Shown here piece after piece: positions 44,004 to 52,378 of a stretch of DNA of 64,000 nt. Under the pieces are notes generated by a model, which was given only the letters and a program-made list of their open reading frames with translations, was not told the DNA's origin and did not search any database. The first letter of the stretch is position 1. Every line of letters starts with the position of its first letter. This DNA comes from Pseudomonadota bacterium (GTDB lineage: Bacteria; Myxococcota_A; Polyangia; Polyangiales; Polyangiaceae). A program made the position numbers and the translations under genes. The DNA lies in the NCBI GenBank assembly GCA_023423895.1, contig JAFAER010000058.1, forward strand, positions 20,184 to 84,183. The letters run 5' to 3'.

Positions 44004-45869
44004 TCACTGAATCGGCGGCAGAGGCGTCTGGACGAGCTTCCGAAGCGCGAGACCACCGGGATAAGCATAGCTCGCGGAACGCCCCCAACCCCACAAGGTG
44101 GCCGTGAACGGGCCATCGCTCTTCATGCGCTGGAGACCGTTGCGGCAGACGCTCGAGCCGAACGCCTCACCGGGCCCGCCGTCCCGGGCGAGATCCACGC
44201 GGGTCCACTCGTAGTCGCCGCGGCTGCCGACGGGCTTCCAGCTCGTCAGATTGCCGGCACACTCGAGCCAGACGTCTTTGAACTCACCTCGCATCCTGGC
44301 GCGCACGATGACGAGCGAGGTCTCCTCGTAGGTCGGATCGGCATAGAAGCTGTATGAGCTCAGATATTGCCCGGCGGGGATCACGTTGACGAACTCAGGA
44401 TCTCCGGCGGTGCCGAGGCTCGCGTTCCCGAGCACGTCGCCGCCTTCCGGCGCACGACCGCTGCCGGTCATGTAGGCGGCGAGATACACCGCGTGGTCGG
44501 CATCCTGCGTGCGGACGACGAAGGGCTCGTCGACGGTCGCCCAGAACGTCGCGACCTCTCCGGCGGACATGGTGAGCGGCGCGCCGGCCGGGGGCCCCGG
44601 ATCGTAGTCGAGGCGGGTGTCGTTCCGCGCCGCCACGATCCGGTACGGCATCAGCTCGGCGCTGTTGCCCCGGCGCGGGCGATAGCCGACACCGACGTAT
44701 TCGGACCCCCACTGCTCGAAGGGGAAGAGCTGCTGCTGTGCGATGTCGCAGGCCTGACGAGCCGACGGGATGAACATGCACTCGTGGCCGCCGAATGTGC
44801 TCGTCGGCTTGGTCGAGGTCACGATGCTTCCCGAGAGCTCCTCCGATTGAACGAGCTGAAGGACTCCTCCCTTGTTCAACGTGTACGTGACCGGGACGTC
44901 GGCAGCCGTTCCGACGAGGCCGATTCCGTTCTGGATGGCGTTTGTCGGGCGGATCGTGACATCGGTGTCGTCCTCCGAAGCGACGATCTGTGCCGCCGGT
45001 CCATTCCCCGTGTTCCCGAGGACGGTCGTGATCCGCTCCCACGCGTTGAGGATGAGGTGCTGCGTCGCCCAGGTGCCGACAGGAAGGAGCAACGTCGCCG
45101 TCGGACGGTAGCTCCGCGCTCCGCCGAACGGGTAGATCGTCGCGACGCCGACCGGCGAGCTCGCGACCAGGTGGAACGACGAGCCGAAGCCCGAGCCGTC
45201 GGGCATGCCACCGACGTACGATGCTGCCGTGACTCCGTCGGGACAGGAGATGCCCTCGGTCGTGGCTGGCTCGTCCGGGCCGCGATCGGCAACGAACACG
45301 ATCACGCTCTCGCCGGCGGGAACTGGCCCGGAGTGCGGCGCGAGCGTGGCATCACCCGGGTTCGTCCGGTATACGGACTTCGCCAGATCGAGCGACTTTC
45401 CCTGGAATTCGAGCGACAGCTCGACAGGCGCCGTGCCGCCGTTCACGACGAACGCGGCATAACAGCCTCGGCCGATGAGGTTCGTGAACTCCGGCGGCTG
45501 CATGTAGAACTCGCAGCCGTTGGAGTTTCGATCAGCGTTGGCGGCGGCACACGGCTCCTGGCAGACGCCGGCGCCGCAGGCGAGATTCGGAGGACACGCC
45601 TCCACGACTTCACCGGAGCAGGTGTCGATGATCGAACGACCGTCGAGCGAGCACTGGAGGAGGCATTCCGGCGAGTCGACGCCGCCGTCGATGGGTTTGA
45701 AGGTTCCACCGCCGTCGTCGAACGTGGGGCGGTCGTCACTGCAGGCGACCACGGGCACTGCCGCGAGCGCACCCGCGACCAGGAGCGCGATCAGCGCTCT
45801 GCTCGAAGAAGCCTCGCTCCCCCGACCTCCCCAGCGTGCCCTTACGTGCATCTCTCGAGACCGATTCAT
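44004..45869 (-). CDS. IgGFc-binding-domain lipoprotein
   Basis: 621 residues. Signal with lipobox VVAC (about Cys43; start at 45869 or ATG 45851), then a Cys-rich stalk (CLLQCSLDGRSIIDTCSGEVVEACPP...CGAGVCQEPCAAAN) and a large strand-rich domain (about 125-610). GRGCYAAFVVNGGTAPVELSLEF, FHLVASSPVGVATIYPFGG, EDDTDVTIRPT and HECMFIPSARQACDIAQQQLFP match the IgGFc-binding domain family, here likely an adhesive or ligand-binding module. It is the last gene of the ECF-sigma lipoprotein operon, overlapping the RCC1 gene stop as ATGA. Surface location by lipidation is inferred. Confidence 0.85.
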   Translation of the reverse strand: MNRSREMHVRARWGGRGSEASSSRALIALLVAGALAAVPVVACSDDRPTFDDGGGTFKPIDGGVDSPECLLQCSLDGRSIIDTCSGEVVEACPPNLACGAGVCQEPCAAANADRNSNGCEFYMQPPEFTNLIGRGCYAAFVVNGGTAPVELSLEFQGKSLDLAKSVYRTNPGDATLAPHSGPVPAGESVIVFVADRGPDEPATTEGISCPDGVTAASYVGGMPDGSGFGSSFHLVASSPVGVATIYPFGGARSYRPTATLLLPVGTWATQHLILNAWERITTVLGNTGNGPAAQIVASEDDTDVTIRPTNAIQNGIGLVGTAADVPVTYTLNKGGVLQLVQSEELSGSIVTSTKPTSTFGGHECMFIPSARQACDIAQQQLFPFEQWGSEYVGVGYRPRRGNSAELMPYRIVAARNDTRLDYDPGPPAGAPLTMSAGEVATFWATVDEPFVVRTQDADHAVYLAAYMTGSGRAPEGGDVLGNASLGTAGDPEFVNVIPAGQYLSSYSFYADPTYEETSLVIVRARMRGEFKDVWLECAGNLTSWKPVGSRGDYEWTRVDLARDGGPGEAFGSSVCRNGLQRMKSDGPFTATLWGWGRSASYAYPGGLALRKLVQTPLPPIQ

Positions 45870-47242
45870 GGGAGGACGACCTCTTTCGGGACGGGGCTGG
45901 GGAATCGAAGCTGGCCGCCGCCGAGCTGACCAACCGAGTCATCCCCCCAACAGAACACACGGCCACTGGTGAGGAGCGCGCACGTCGCTTTCACCGTGGT
46001 CTTCACCTGCGCGACAGGGCCGGGGAGACTGTCGATTTTTACCGGCGACAGCGCGTAGTCCCGTGTGCCATCACCGACCTGTCCCTGGGCGTTGTCGCCC
46101 CAGCAATAGAGAGCTCCCGATGCGCCGACGGCGCAGCCCCGAAGTCGATTGACGTCGGTGCTAGCGCCCGCAGCGGTCGCCACGAAGACGCCGCGCTCTG
46201 GCAGGACGACCGGGTCGGGGAACGCGCGCTCGAACGGCGGCGGGACGTAGCCCGTCGTGTCCTTCGCTCTTCCCCAGCAGTACACCGAGGCTCCCGCGAC
46301 GGCGCAGACGTTGTCGTTGGCGGCGTCGATCTGCGTGATGTCCGTCAGCGAAATCGGCCGCGGGTATGGATCTGGGAAGAGTGATGACACACGCGCGATC
46401 TGCGGGTTGGCTCCCCAGCTGATGGCCGTGCGGTCCTCGCGAATGGCGAAGGTGGCGTCGCCGATCGCGAGGTCACGGATCGGCGCGCCCGGAGGGATCC
46501 CCGCGTCGGCCGGTGGGTACGCCGTCGTGGCACTTGCGTTCAGCACGGGGACGGTCACCTGCCCGTGGACGTTCGTTCCCCAGCAAAGCACGCCCTCGTC
46601 GACCAACGCGCAGGCTGTCCCCGCGTTCGCCGAGGACCGCGCGACTCGGATCGTCTTTGCAGGCGGAATTGGCAGCTTGACGGGGGTGGGCTCCCTCGTC
46701 GTCGCCGCGGACGTACGGAGCCAAGGGCCCGTTCCCCAGCACCATGTGTCGCCGTTCTTGTCGATCGCACACCCACGATCGAGCTCGACGATGTCGGTGA
46801 GGTCGAGGACACGCTCAGCCGTCGCGCTCGGTGTGACGCCCGAGTCCGGACCGCGTCCGAGCTGGCCGTTCGCGTTGTCGCCCCAGCACGCCACCGTCTC
46901 GTCCTGGAGGAGGACGCAGAAGCCTTCGCCCAGGACCGTCACGAGCGACGTCGCACAAGGCGCGCCCGTGCAGACGACGGGCAACCGCGATGGCAGCGGT
47001 CCGGCGTCCGGTTTCGCCGCGTCTTCGTTCGCCGCGTCCCTCACCGCAGCATCGCCGGGGACACCCCCGTCGTCGTCGCCAGAAGGAGACGGCGTCGGGG
47101 CATTCGCGTCTTCGTCGGGGATCGGAGCGGCGCTGGGGTCGCTCGAGCAGCTCACCGTCGCGCTCACGGTACCGGTGACGACGGCGAAGACGGCGAGCGC
47201 GCCGTAGAACCGCCGGTCAAGGAGTCGTTTTGTGGAATACAC
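45866..47242 (-). CDS. RCC1-repeat lipoprotein
   Basis: 458 residues from GTG 47242, preceded by CAGGG; this start gives a lipoprotein signal ending ATVSC. After an Asp/Pro-rich linker come about six RCC1 blades, each with paired Cys around a CWG core: GFCVLLQDETVACWGDNANGQLG, CAIDKNGDTWCWG, CALVDEGVLCWGTNVHGQV, CAVAGASVYCWG, CAVGASGALYCWGDNAQGQVG and CALLTSGRVFCWGDDSVGQLG. These form a seven-bladed propeller in known RCC1 proteins, usually binding partner proteins. Overlaps the upstream gene by 26 bases and the next gene as ATGA. Confidence 0.88.
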   Translation of the reverse strand: MYSTKRLLDRRFYGALAVFAVVTGTVSATVSCSSDPSAAPIPDEDANAPTPSPSGDDDGGVPGDAAVRDAANEDAAKPDAGPLPSRLPVVCTGAPCATSLVTVLGEGFCVLLQDETVACWGDNANGQLGRGPDSGVTPSATAERVLDLTDIVELDRGCAIDKNGDTWCWGTGPWLRTSAATTREPTPVKLPIPPAKTIRVARSSANAGTACALVDEGVLCWGTNVHGQVTVPVLNASATTAYPPADAGIPPGAPIRDLAIGDATFAIREDRTAISWGANPQIARVSSLFPDPYPRPISLTDITQIDAANDNVCAVAGASVYCWGRAKDTTGYVPPPFERAFPDPVVLPERGVFVATAAGASTDVNRLRGCAVGASGALYCWGDNAQGQVGDGTRDYALSPVKIDSLPGPVAQVKTTVKATCALLTSGRVFCWGDDSVGQLGGGQLRFPSPVPKEVVLP

Positions 47243-48512
47243 GATCGGACCCTGTTGCCCAGAGGTTTGACTTCGAAGTCCCACGAATCCTGCTGAGGAC
47301 ATTCTCGTTGGGAAGTCCATTGAGTGCGATCGTCGAATGTTGATACGAGGACGCATCGCCCAGATCGCCGGTCCCGTGCATGATTCGGTAACTATTGGAG
47401 ACGACCCATACCTCGTCGGGGGAATCGGACCAGAGCGATCCGTAGTCCGCACTCTGCGGTCTGTGCTCCGTGACGGACACTTCGCCCTGACCGTCCACCA
47501 CGACCTTTACGAAGAAGTCGTTGTTGGAGCCCGACGCGAGAACAGTGCCGACGATCTCACCCGGTACGATCGATAGGAAGTCGATCATCGATGCCACTCG
47601 CGGGTAACCGGGTTTCGCGTTGCAATTCAAGCCGCTCGATATGCCGTCGACGATGCGCCGGTATCCGGTCTCCGTTTTTCGCACGATCGTCGTGCAACTG
47701 CCGCGCCGACCGACGAACAAGATGTCGTCGGGAGTCCCGACACCGCCCTTGAACTGCAGCGCCGCCGGGTCGTCGTCGGTGTACTCGAGCGTCCAGGCGG
47801 ACGAGCCGGCATCGCCGACGATGCCGGCATCGGGCGCGTCGGGGTCGCCAGTCAGACGGTAGATCTTCTGGCAGGAGAGCATGTAGATCTCGCTGCCGAT
47901 GCCCAGGATTCGGGGATAGCTCGCGAGAGCGCAATCGAACTGCGTCCTCGTCCACGTCCAGTTCGTCGCCGGGGGAAGCGGTCGCTTTCCGTGATAGAGA
48001 AACCCACCCCGGGTTCCCGTGAGCGTGTCCGAGATGAGGCCGGCCGTATAGTAGACCTCGTCTTCGTTGGGAGCCCAGATGTTCTCGAAGACGCCGCCAG
48101 GGATGTCCTGCTGGGTATTGTCGTCGATGAACTGCCACCCGGCATCCGGGGCGTCCTCCCGCCACTCGATGATCTTCCGACCTCGCGCAGTGCTGAAGGC
48201 GGTGGCGAAGGCGTTCTTCTCGAGAGGCCAGATCTCAGCGATGTTGAGCCCCTCGTCGGGCAGCTCGGTGATGCACCAGCCTGCCGCGCTGCAGGTCTGA
48301 AGAGATCCACTCTCCGGTGCGGTCGCGTCTGCCGGAGCCGCGCGATCCACCGAGGCGTCCGTCGCGCTGTCTCCGCCGTCGGGGAGAGGCGTCTGTCCGC
48401 CGCCGTCGGGGCCGGGGGGCTGTGACGACACCTCGTCTTCGGATGACGCACAGGCCGCCGCGGCGGCGATCGCGACGGCGACGGTCGTGAAGCGGAAGAA
48501 TCGAGCTCTCAT
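47217..48512 (-). CDS. Lipoprotein of the ECF-sigma operon, probable beta-propeller
   Basis: 431 residues. Signal ending AAAAAC (Cys21), Pro/Asp/Gly-rich linker (about 25-70), then a Trp-rich strand domain with repeating motifs such as GWCITELPDEGLNIAEIWPL, ENIWAPNEDEVYYTAG, GSLWSDSPDEVWVVSNSY and SRIRGTSKSNLWATGSDRVF. The pattern W-x(5-8)-D-x-W-x-x-G is the same as in the preceding lipoprotein, so both may be beta propellers. Stop/start overlaps on both sides. No enzyme motif. Confidence 0.8.
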   Translation of the reverse strand: MRARFFRFTTVAVAIAAAAACASSEDEVSSQPPGPDGGGQTPLPDGGDSATDASVDRAAPADATAPESGSLQTCSAAGWCITELPDEGLNIAEIWPLEKNAFATAFSTARGRKIIEWREDAPDAGWQFIDDNTQQDIPGGVFENIWAPNEDEVYYTAGLISDTLTGTRGGFLYHGKRPLPPATNWTWTRTQFDCALASYPRILGIGSEIYMLSCQKIYRLTGDPDAPDAGIVGDAGSSAWTLEYTDDDPAALQFKGGVGTPDDILFVGRRGSCTTIVRKTETGYRRIVDGISSGLNCNAKPGYPRVASMIDFLSIVPGEIVGTVLASGSNNDFFVKVVVDGQGEVSVTEHRPQSADYGSLWSDSPDEVWVVSNSYRIMHGTGDLGDASSYQHSTIALNGLPNENVLSRIRGTSKSNLWATGSDRVFHKTTP

Positions 48513-49744
48513 GGCTTTCCTCCGAGGGAAAGGAAGACTCCATCGCCGCCGATCCAGACGCGTCCCGGCGCCGGGGTCCAGACCGCGAACAGATCCGGGC
48601 GCCGCCGTCCGAGTCCGGCGATCTCCACGCGTGACCAGGATGTGCCGTCATAGTGGAGGACGGTGGCGGCGTCGCCGACGGCCCAGACGTCGGTCGCGGA
48701 CGAGCCCCACACGGCGCGGAGGGTCTCCGTCGTCGGAACGTCCGTGACGATGTCCCAGGCGAACGGATGGCCGGTGTATCGGCGAATGATGCCGCCTCCG
48801 CCGACCGCCCACGCTTCGGTCTTCGAAGCGGTCCAGACGCCGTTGAGCTCTGCCCACGTCTGGCTGTCGAACGGCTTGAATGCAGGCTCGGCGCTCTGCG
48901 CTCCGGTGATCTGCATGATGTTGCCGGAGTAGCCGACGGCCCAGAGATCGTCCGCCGAGCTACCGTGGACACTCGTCATCTGACGGCACCCGAGCGTCGT
49001 GCAGGCCCCGGTCGGAAGCGCGTTCGCGAGCTCGAGCCCGTTCGTCGTCGGCCCGACGCGAAGACGCCAGATCCCGTTGATGGCCCGCTGGGCAGTCGTC
49101 GAAGGGGTGGGGTCTTCGATGGAGGTGACATAGGCCCACTCGGCGCCTGGCGCCGTCCACGCGGAGCTGACGCGCTTCGTCGACTGCGTCAGCTGCGTGG
49201 GCCCGGGGGGCTGACCAAGCGCGACCCAGCCGTCGGCGGACGGCGCGCCTGCGTCGATGCCTGCGTCCGCGACGTCGAAGTTGCGGCGGTAGAACGAAGA
49301 CAGCCGCGCGATCACGATCTCGTCTTCGTCGCGCAGCCACACGTCGTTCAGTGTCTCGATCGTTCCCGAGTCGGATCGTTTCCACGATGTGCCGTCGTAG
49401 TGCGCGACCGTGCCGTTCACGCCGACGAGCCAGACATCGGCCGCGTTGCGCGCGCGAATGGCGCTGATACGGGTCCGCACGTCGAGCGGACCACCTTCGA
49501 AGCTCGGGTCGAAGGGACCGAAGGAACAAAGCACGTCGTCGGTGCACGGGAGCGACGGCACGTCATCGCTCCCGTCGCTGTCGGCGTCGGCGTCGAAGGC
49601 TGCTGCATCCACCACCGGAACGGGCACGTTGCCCTCGTCCTCGGGGCCCGAAGCAGGCTCGTTGCCGGCGCAGGCAACGAACATGGTCGTCGATGCGCCC
49701 CCGCAGACGAGGAGGAGCCACGCGGAGAACCAGCGCGATTTCAT
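48509..49744 (-). CDS. Lipoprotein with W-x-V-G beta-propeller repeats
   Basis: 411 residues from ATG 49744 (ATGA overlap). Lipobox MFVAC (Cys25), acidic linker. Repeats are clear: ISAIRARNAADVWLVGVNG, MTSVHGSSADDLWAVGYSGN, LNGVWTASKTEAWAVGGGG, LRAVWGSSATDVWAVGDAATVLHYDG and LFAVWTPAPGRVWIGGDGVF. Each ends W-x-V/I-G followed by a turn, as in seven-bladed propellers of secreted bacterial proteins; two copies of HYDGTSWKR/HYDGTSWSR mark blade ends. Probably displayed on the cell surface. Confidence 0.85.
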   Translation of the reverse strand: MKSRWFSAWLLLVCGGASTTMFVACAGNEPASGPEDEGNVPVPVVDAAAFDADADSDGSDDVPSLPCTDDVLCSFGPFDPSFEGGPLDVRTRISAIRARNAADVWLVGVNGTVAHYDGTSWKRSDSGTIETLNDVWLRDEDEIVIARLSSFYRRNFDVADAGIDAGAPSADGWVALGQPPGPTQLTQSTKRVSSAWTAPGAEWAYVTSIEDPTPSTTAQRAINGIWRLRVGPTTNGLELANALPTGACTTLGCRQMTSVHGSSADDLWAVGYSGNIMQITGAQSAEPAFKPFDSQTWAELNGVWTASKTEAWAVGGGGIIRRYTGHPFAWDIVTDVPTTETLRAVWGSSATDVWAVGDAATVLHYDGTSWSRVEIAGLGRRRPDLFAVWTPAPGRVWIGGDGVFLSLGGKP

Positions 49745-50946
49745 TGCGTGACGACTCCTCCGTCGCACACTTCGACGACGCAACGACCGAGCACGCACGG
49801 CTGCCCCGCGGCGAGGTCACACGTATTGCCGCAAGCACCGCAGTTTCGGGGGTCGGACGAGAGGTTCGTCTCGCAGCCGTCCTTCGTGTCGGCGTTGCAG
49901 TCGCCGCGGCCTTCGGCGCACCCGTATTCGCAAGACCCGTACGAACAGTGGGCGACCCCGGATCCCGTCGGCGCGTTGTTGAGGCAGTCGAGGCCGCAAG
50001 CACCGCAATTGCGCGGATCGGTCAGGAGGTCGATGCACTCCCAGCCGTCGCACAGCGTCCGGCCTGCCGGGCAGGCACATTGGAACGCGCCCATTCGGTT
50101 GAGGATGCACGTCTGACCGGGATCGCAGGCCTTTCCGCATGCACCGCAGTTGTCGGGCGATAGCAGGTAAGTCTCACACCCGTTCGTATTGTCCTTGTCG
50201 CAGCTCGCGTAGTTCTGCTCGCACTTCAAGTGACCGCACTCGGAGCTCGCGCAGCCGTAGTACGCGTGATCGCGAGGTGGCCCGCCGTCTCCTCCGGGGT
50301 CACAGACAACTCCGCAGCCGCCGCAGTTCAGGTCGTCGACCTTCGGATCGATGCACCGACCGCAATATTCGAGTCCCGGCGCACATCCGCACTGCCCCGT
50401 GCCGGCGGCCTCGTCGAACACGCAGGGGTTCTTCGGATCCGTACAGCGGTCGCCGCAAGCGTTGCAGTGCTCGTTGCTTCCGAGTCTGACCTCACACCCA
50501 TCGTCGATCACACCGTTGCAATCGGCGTAGGTGCCGAGGATGGACGACGTGCACTCCTTGACGCACTGCCCTTCGATGCAATCGAACGTCAGCCGGAAGG
50601 CGGTGCTGGACGTTTGGCAAACGTTCCCGCACGCGCCGCAGTTTCGCAGGTCCGACCTGAGGTCGACGTCGCACGAGAAGGGGGAAGTCGGGCAGGTCGT
50701 TCGTCCGGCAGGGCACTTGTTCGACGGGCAGTACTGCGCCAGCTCCGGGCGGGCGTCGGGCTCACCCGCATCGTCCGCTCCGACGAACACTGGAGGCGGA
50801 GCGCTTCCGGCATCGTCGGCGACGCCGTACCCGAGCGTCCTGAAGGAAGAATCCGAACATGCGAAGACGAAGAGTCCGGCAGACGCGATGACGACCGTTG
50901 CCATGTGCGCCGTCCAGTGGCGCTTCCTCGAGGGCGACGGGATCAC
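49741..50946 (-). CDS. MopE-like Cys-rich repeat lipoprotein
   Basis: 401 residues from GTG 50946, which overlaps the upstream stop as GTGA. Positive n-region (PSPSRKRHW) and lipobox LFVFAC (about Cys33). About six NCGACGxxC units (DLRNCGACGNVC, NCNACGDRC-like, LNCGGCGVVC, DNCGACGKAC, two DPRNCGACGxxC) alternate with DC-x(6-8)-GCE units (DCNGVIDDGCEV, CDKDNTNGCETYL, DCNADTKDGCETNL). Such repeats are common in myxobacterial surface proteins and recall MopE/tenascin-type modules; metal binding is possible. No enzymatic motif. Confidence 0.85.
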   Translation of the reverse strand: MIPSPSRKRHWTAHMATVVIASAGLFVFACSDSSFRTLGYGVADDAGSAPPPVFVGADDAGEPDARPELAQYCPSNKCPAGRTTCPTSPFSCDVDLRSDLRNCGACGNVCQTSSTAFRLTFDCIEGQCVKECTSSILGTYADCNGVIDDGCEVRLGSNEHCNACGDRCTDPKNPCVFDEAAGTGQCGCAPGLEYCGRCIDPKVDDLNCGGCGVVCDPGGDGGPPRDHAYYGCASSECGHLKCEQNYASCDKDNTNGCETYLLSPDNCGACGKACDPGQTCILNRMGAFQCACPAGRTLCDGWECIDLLTDPRNCGACGLDCLNNAPTGSGVAHCSYGSCEYGCAEGRGDCNADTKDGCETNLSSDPRNCGACGNTCDLAAGQPCVLGRCVVEVCDGGVVTQ

Positions 50947-51683
50947 GGCGTCACCTCCGACGCGAGGGCGGACTGCGCGCGGCGTGTGTATGCCGACGCA
51001 GGATGCGAGGCGAGGAAACGTTCGCCCTTCGCCTCCGCTTCTGCGCGCCGTCCCATCGCGACGAGCGCCTGGATCTCGAGCACGTCGGCTTCCTCGTTGA
51101 AGTGTCCGCTCTGGAATCGCCGCCTGTACGTCTCGACGCGCGCGAGCGTCGCCTCGGGACGTTTCGCGGCGAGCGACGCGCGTGCGGCGTCGATGATCGC
51201 GAGCTCGTCCTGGATCGCGTCTTCGGCGCCGCGGGCGATGGACGTGGTGCGCGCGGCAGCCGGCTTGGCGGCGGGCGGATCCACCGGTGCCGCCGGCAGG
51301 TCGTCGATGCGGACGCCTTCGGGCGCTGCCGGCGCGGGCGGCGCCGACTCGTCGAGCGGCTGCGGCGCAGGAGGCACGGCCGACGCCAACACGCGCGCGG
51401 GAGCGGCCTGGTGCGTGCCGCTCGATCCGAAGGTCGAGAACAGCGCAGCTCCGCCTGCGCAAGCGACGGCGAGCGCGAGCATCGTCTTCGCGAGGGGCAT
51501 ACCCGCGCTTGTTCGACGTCCGGCGCCATTGGTGCTGGCGGCGCGGTGCGCGGCGACGGCGGCGAGGGCGCGCGACTGCGCCGGCTCATGGTCCTCCGGT
51601 CCGTCGACTTCCGCCGAACGGAGAACACTCGCCAGGTCCTCGGGGAGCTCCGAGTCGAGGAGGAGCGGCTTCATCTCGCTCAT
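50943..51683 (-). CDS. Putative anti-sigma/sigma regulator, single-pass membrane protein
   Basis: 246 residues from ATG 51683 in an ATGA overlap with the sigma gene. A short cytoplasmic part (1-63), one membrane helix (about 64-85, TMLALAVACAGGAALFSTFG), then a Pro/Ala linker and a periplasmic helical domain (about 150-246) with TPR-like pattern (IIDAARASLAAKRPEATLARVETYRRRFQ, EADVLEIQALVAMGRRAEAEAKGERFL). Position and topology are those of an ECF anti-sigma factor, but no zinc HxxxCxxC motif is present, so the function is inferred from context only. Confidence 0.78.
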   Translation of the reverse strand: MSEMKPLLLDSELPEDLASVLRSAEVDGPEDHEPAQSRALAAVAAHRAASTNGAGRRTSAGMPLAKTMLALAVACAGGAALFSTFGSSGTHQAAPARVLASAVPPAPQPLDESAPPAPAAPEGVRIDDLPAAPVDPPAAKPAAARTTSIARGAEDAIQDELAIIDAARASLAAKRPEATLARVETYRRRFQSGHFNEEADVLEIQALVAMGRRAEAEAKGERFLASHPASAYTRRAQSALASEVTP

Positions 51684-52306
51684 CGCGCACCTCGAACGAT
51701 GCGCGGCCCGCGCGACATGAAGATTTCGCGTGCCCGCCGCAAGCGCGACGCCACGGTTCCCTGTGGCACTCCGATCATTTCCGAGATCTCCGGTATGGTC
51801 AGGCGTTCGAGCTCGAAGAGGACGAACACGGCGCGGAATTCGTCTGGCATCGTGTCGAGGATCGCTTGCAGCGCCGCGCGAGCCTGGGCGCCCTGGAGGT
51901 GCTGCTCGGGCGTGGGCCTCACGTCGACCTCCGCCTGGACGCGTTCGTCGTCGAGGACCTCGTAACGTCGCTGCACGCGCCGGCGCACGTGGCCCACGGC
52001 GTAGACGCAGGTCTGGAACAAGAACCCGCGCTCGTGACGGATCGTCTCGAGCTTGTTCGAGGCGAGGATGAAGACCTCCTGGACGACGTCCTCGACGTCG
52101 GCAGCCGGCACGCCGAGCCGCTGCGCGCACCGCCACACGAAGGCGTGGTGGTCTCGAACGAGACGTTCGAGCGTCCGCGGCTCGAGCTCGTCCGCCGCGC
52201 AGGTCTCCCCTGCGCGCGCCTTGATTCCCATTCCGCTCTGAGGAGCCTCGTCCGTCACCGAAAGTGATCCCGGAGACACCCGAGCAAGAACCTGCTCGAT
52301 CGACAT
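51680..52306 (-). CDS. ECF-type RNA polymerase sigma factor
   Basis: 208 residues. Region 2 is at about 45-115 (LERLVRDHHAFVWRCAQRLG, ADVEDVVQEVFILASNKLETIR, FQTCVYAVGHVRRR) and region 4 at about 145-200 (MPDEFRAVFVLFELERLTIPEISEMIGVPQGTVASRLRRAREIF), with a complete -35-binding helix-turn-helix. No region 3, so ECF. The N-terminal 40 residues are an unusual extension. It heads the lipoprotein operon and overlaps the putative membrane regulator, so it probably controls its own operon in response to an envelope signal. Target promoter not identified. Confidence 0.93.
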   Translation of the reverse strand: MSIEQVLARVSPGSLSVTDEAPQSGMGIKARAGETCAADELEPRTLERLVRDHHAFVWRCAQRLGVPAADVEDVVQEVFILASNKLETIRHERGFLFQTCVYAVGHVRRRVQRRYEVLDDERVQAEVDVRPTPEQHLQGAQARAALQAILDTMPDEFRAVFVLFELERLTIPEISEMIGVPQGTVASRLRRAREIFMSRGPRIVRGAR

Positions 52307-52378
52307 GCCATCGTTGTGAACCGCGGGTTTTGCGATCCGATCTCCAAAACGTCATCCGCGAGAAGATCGCGCGGAACG

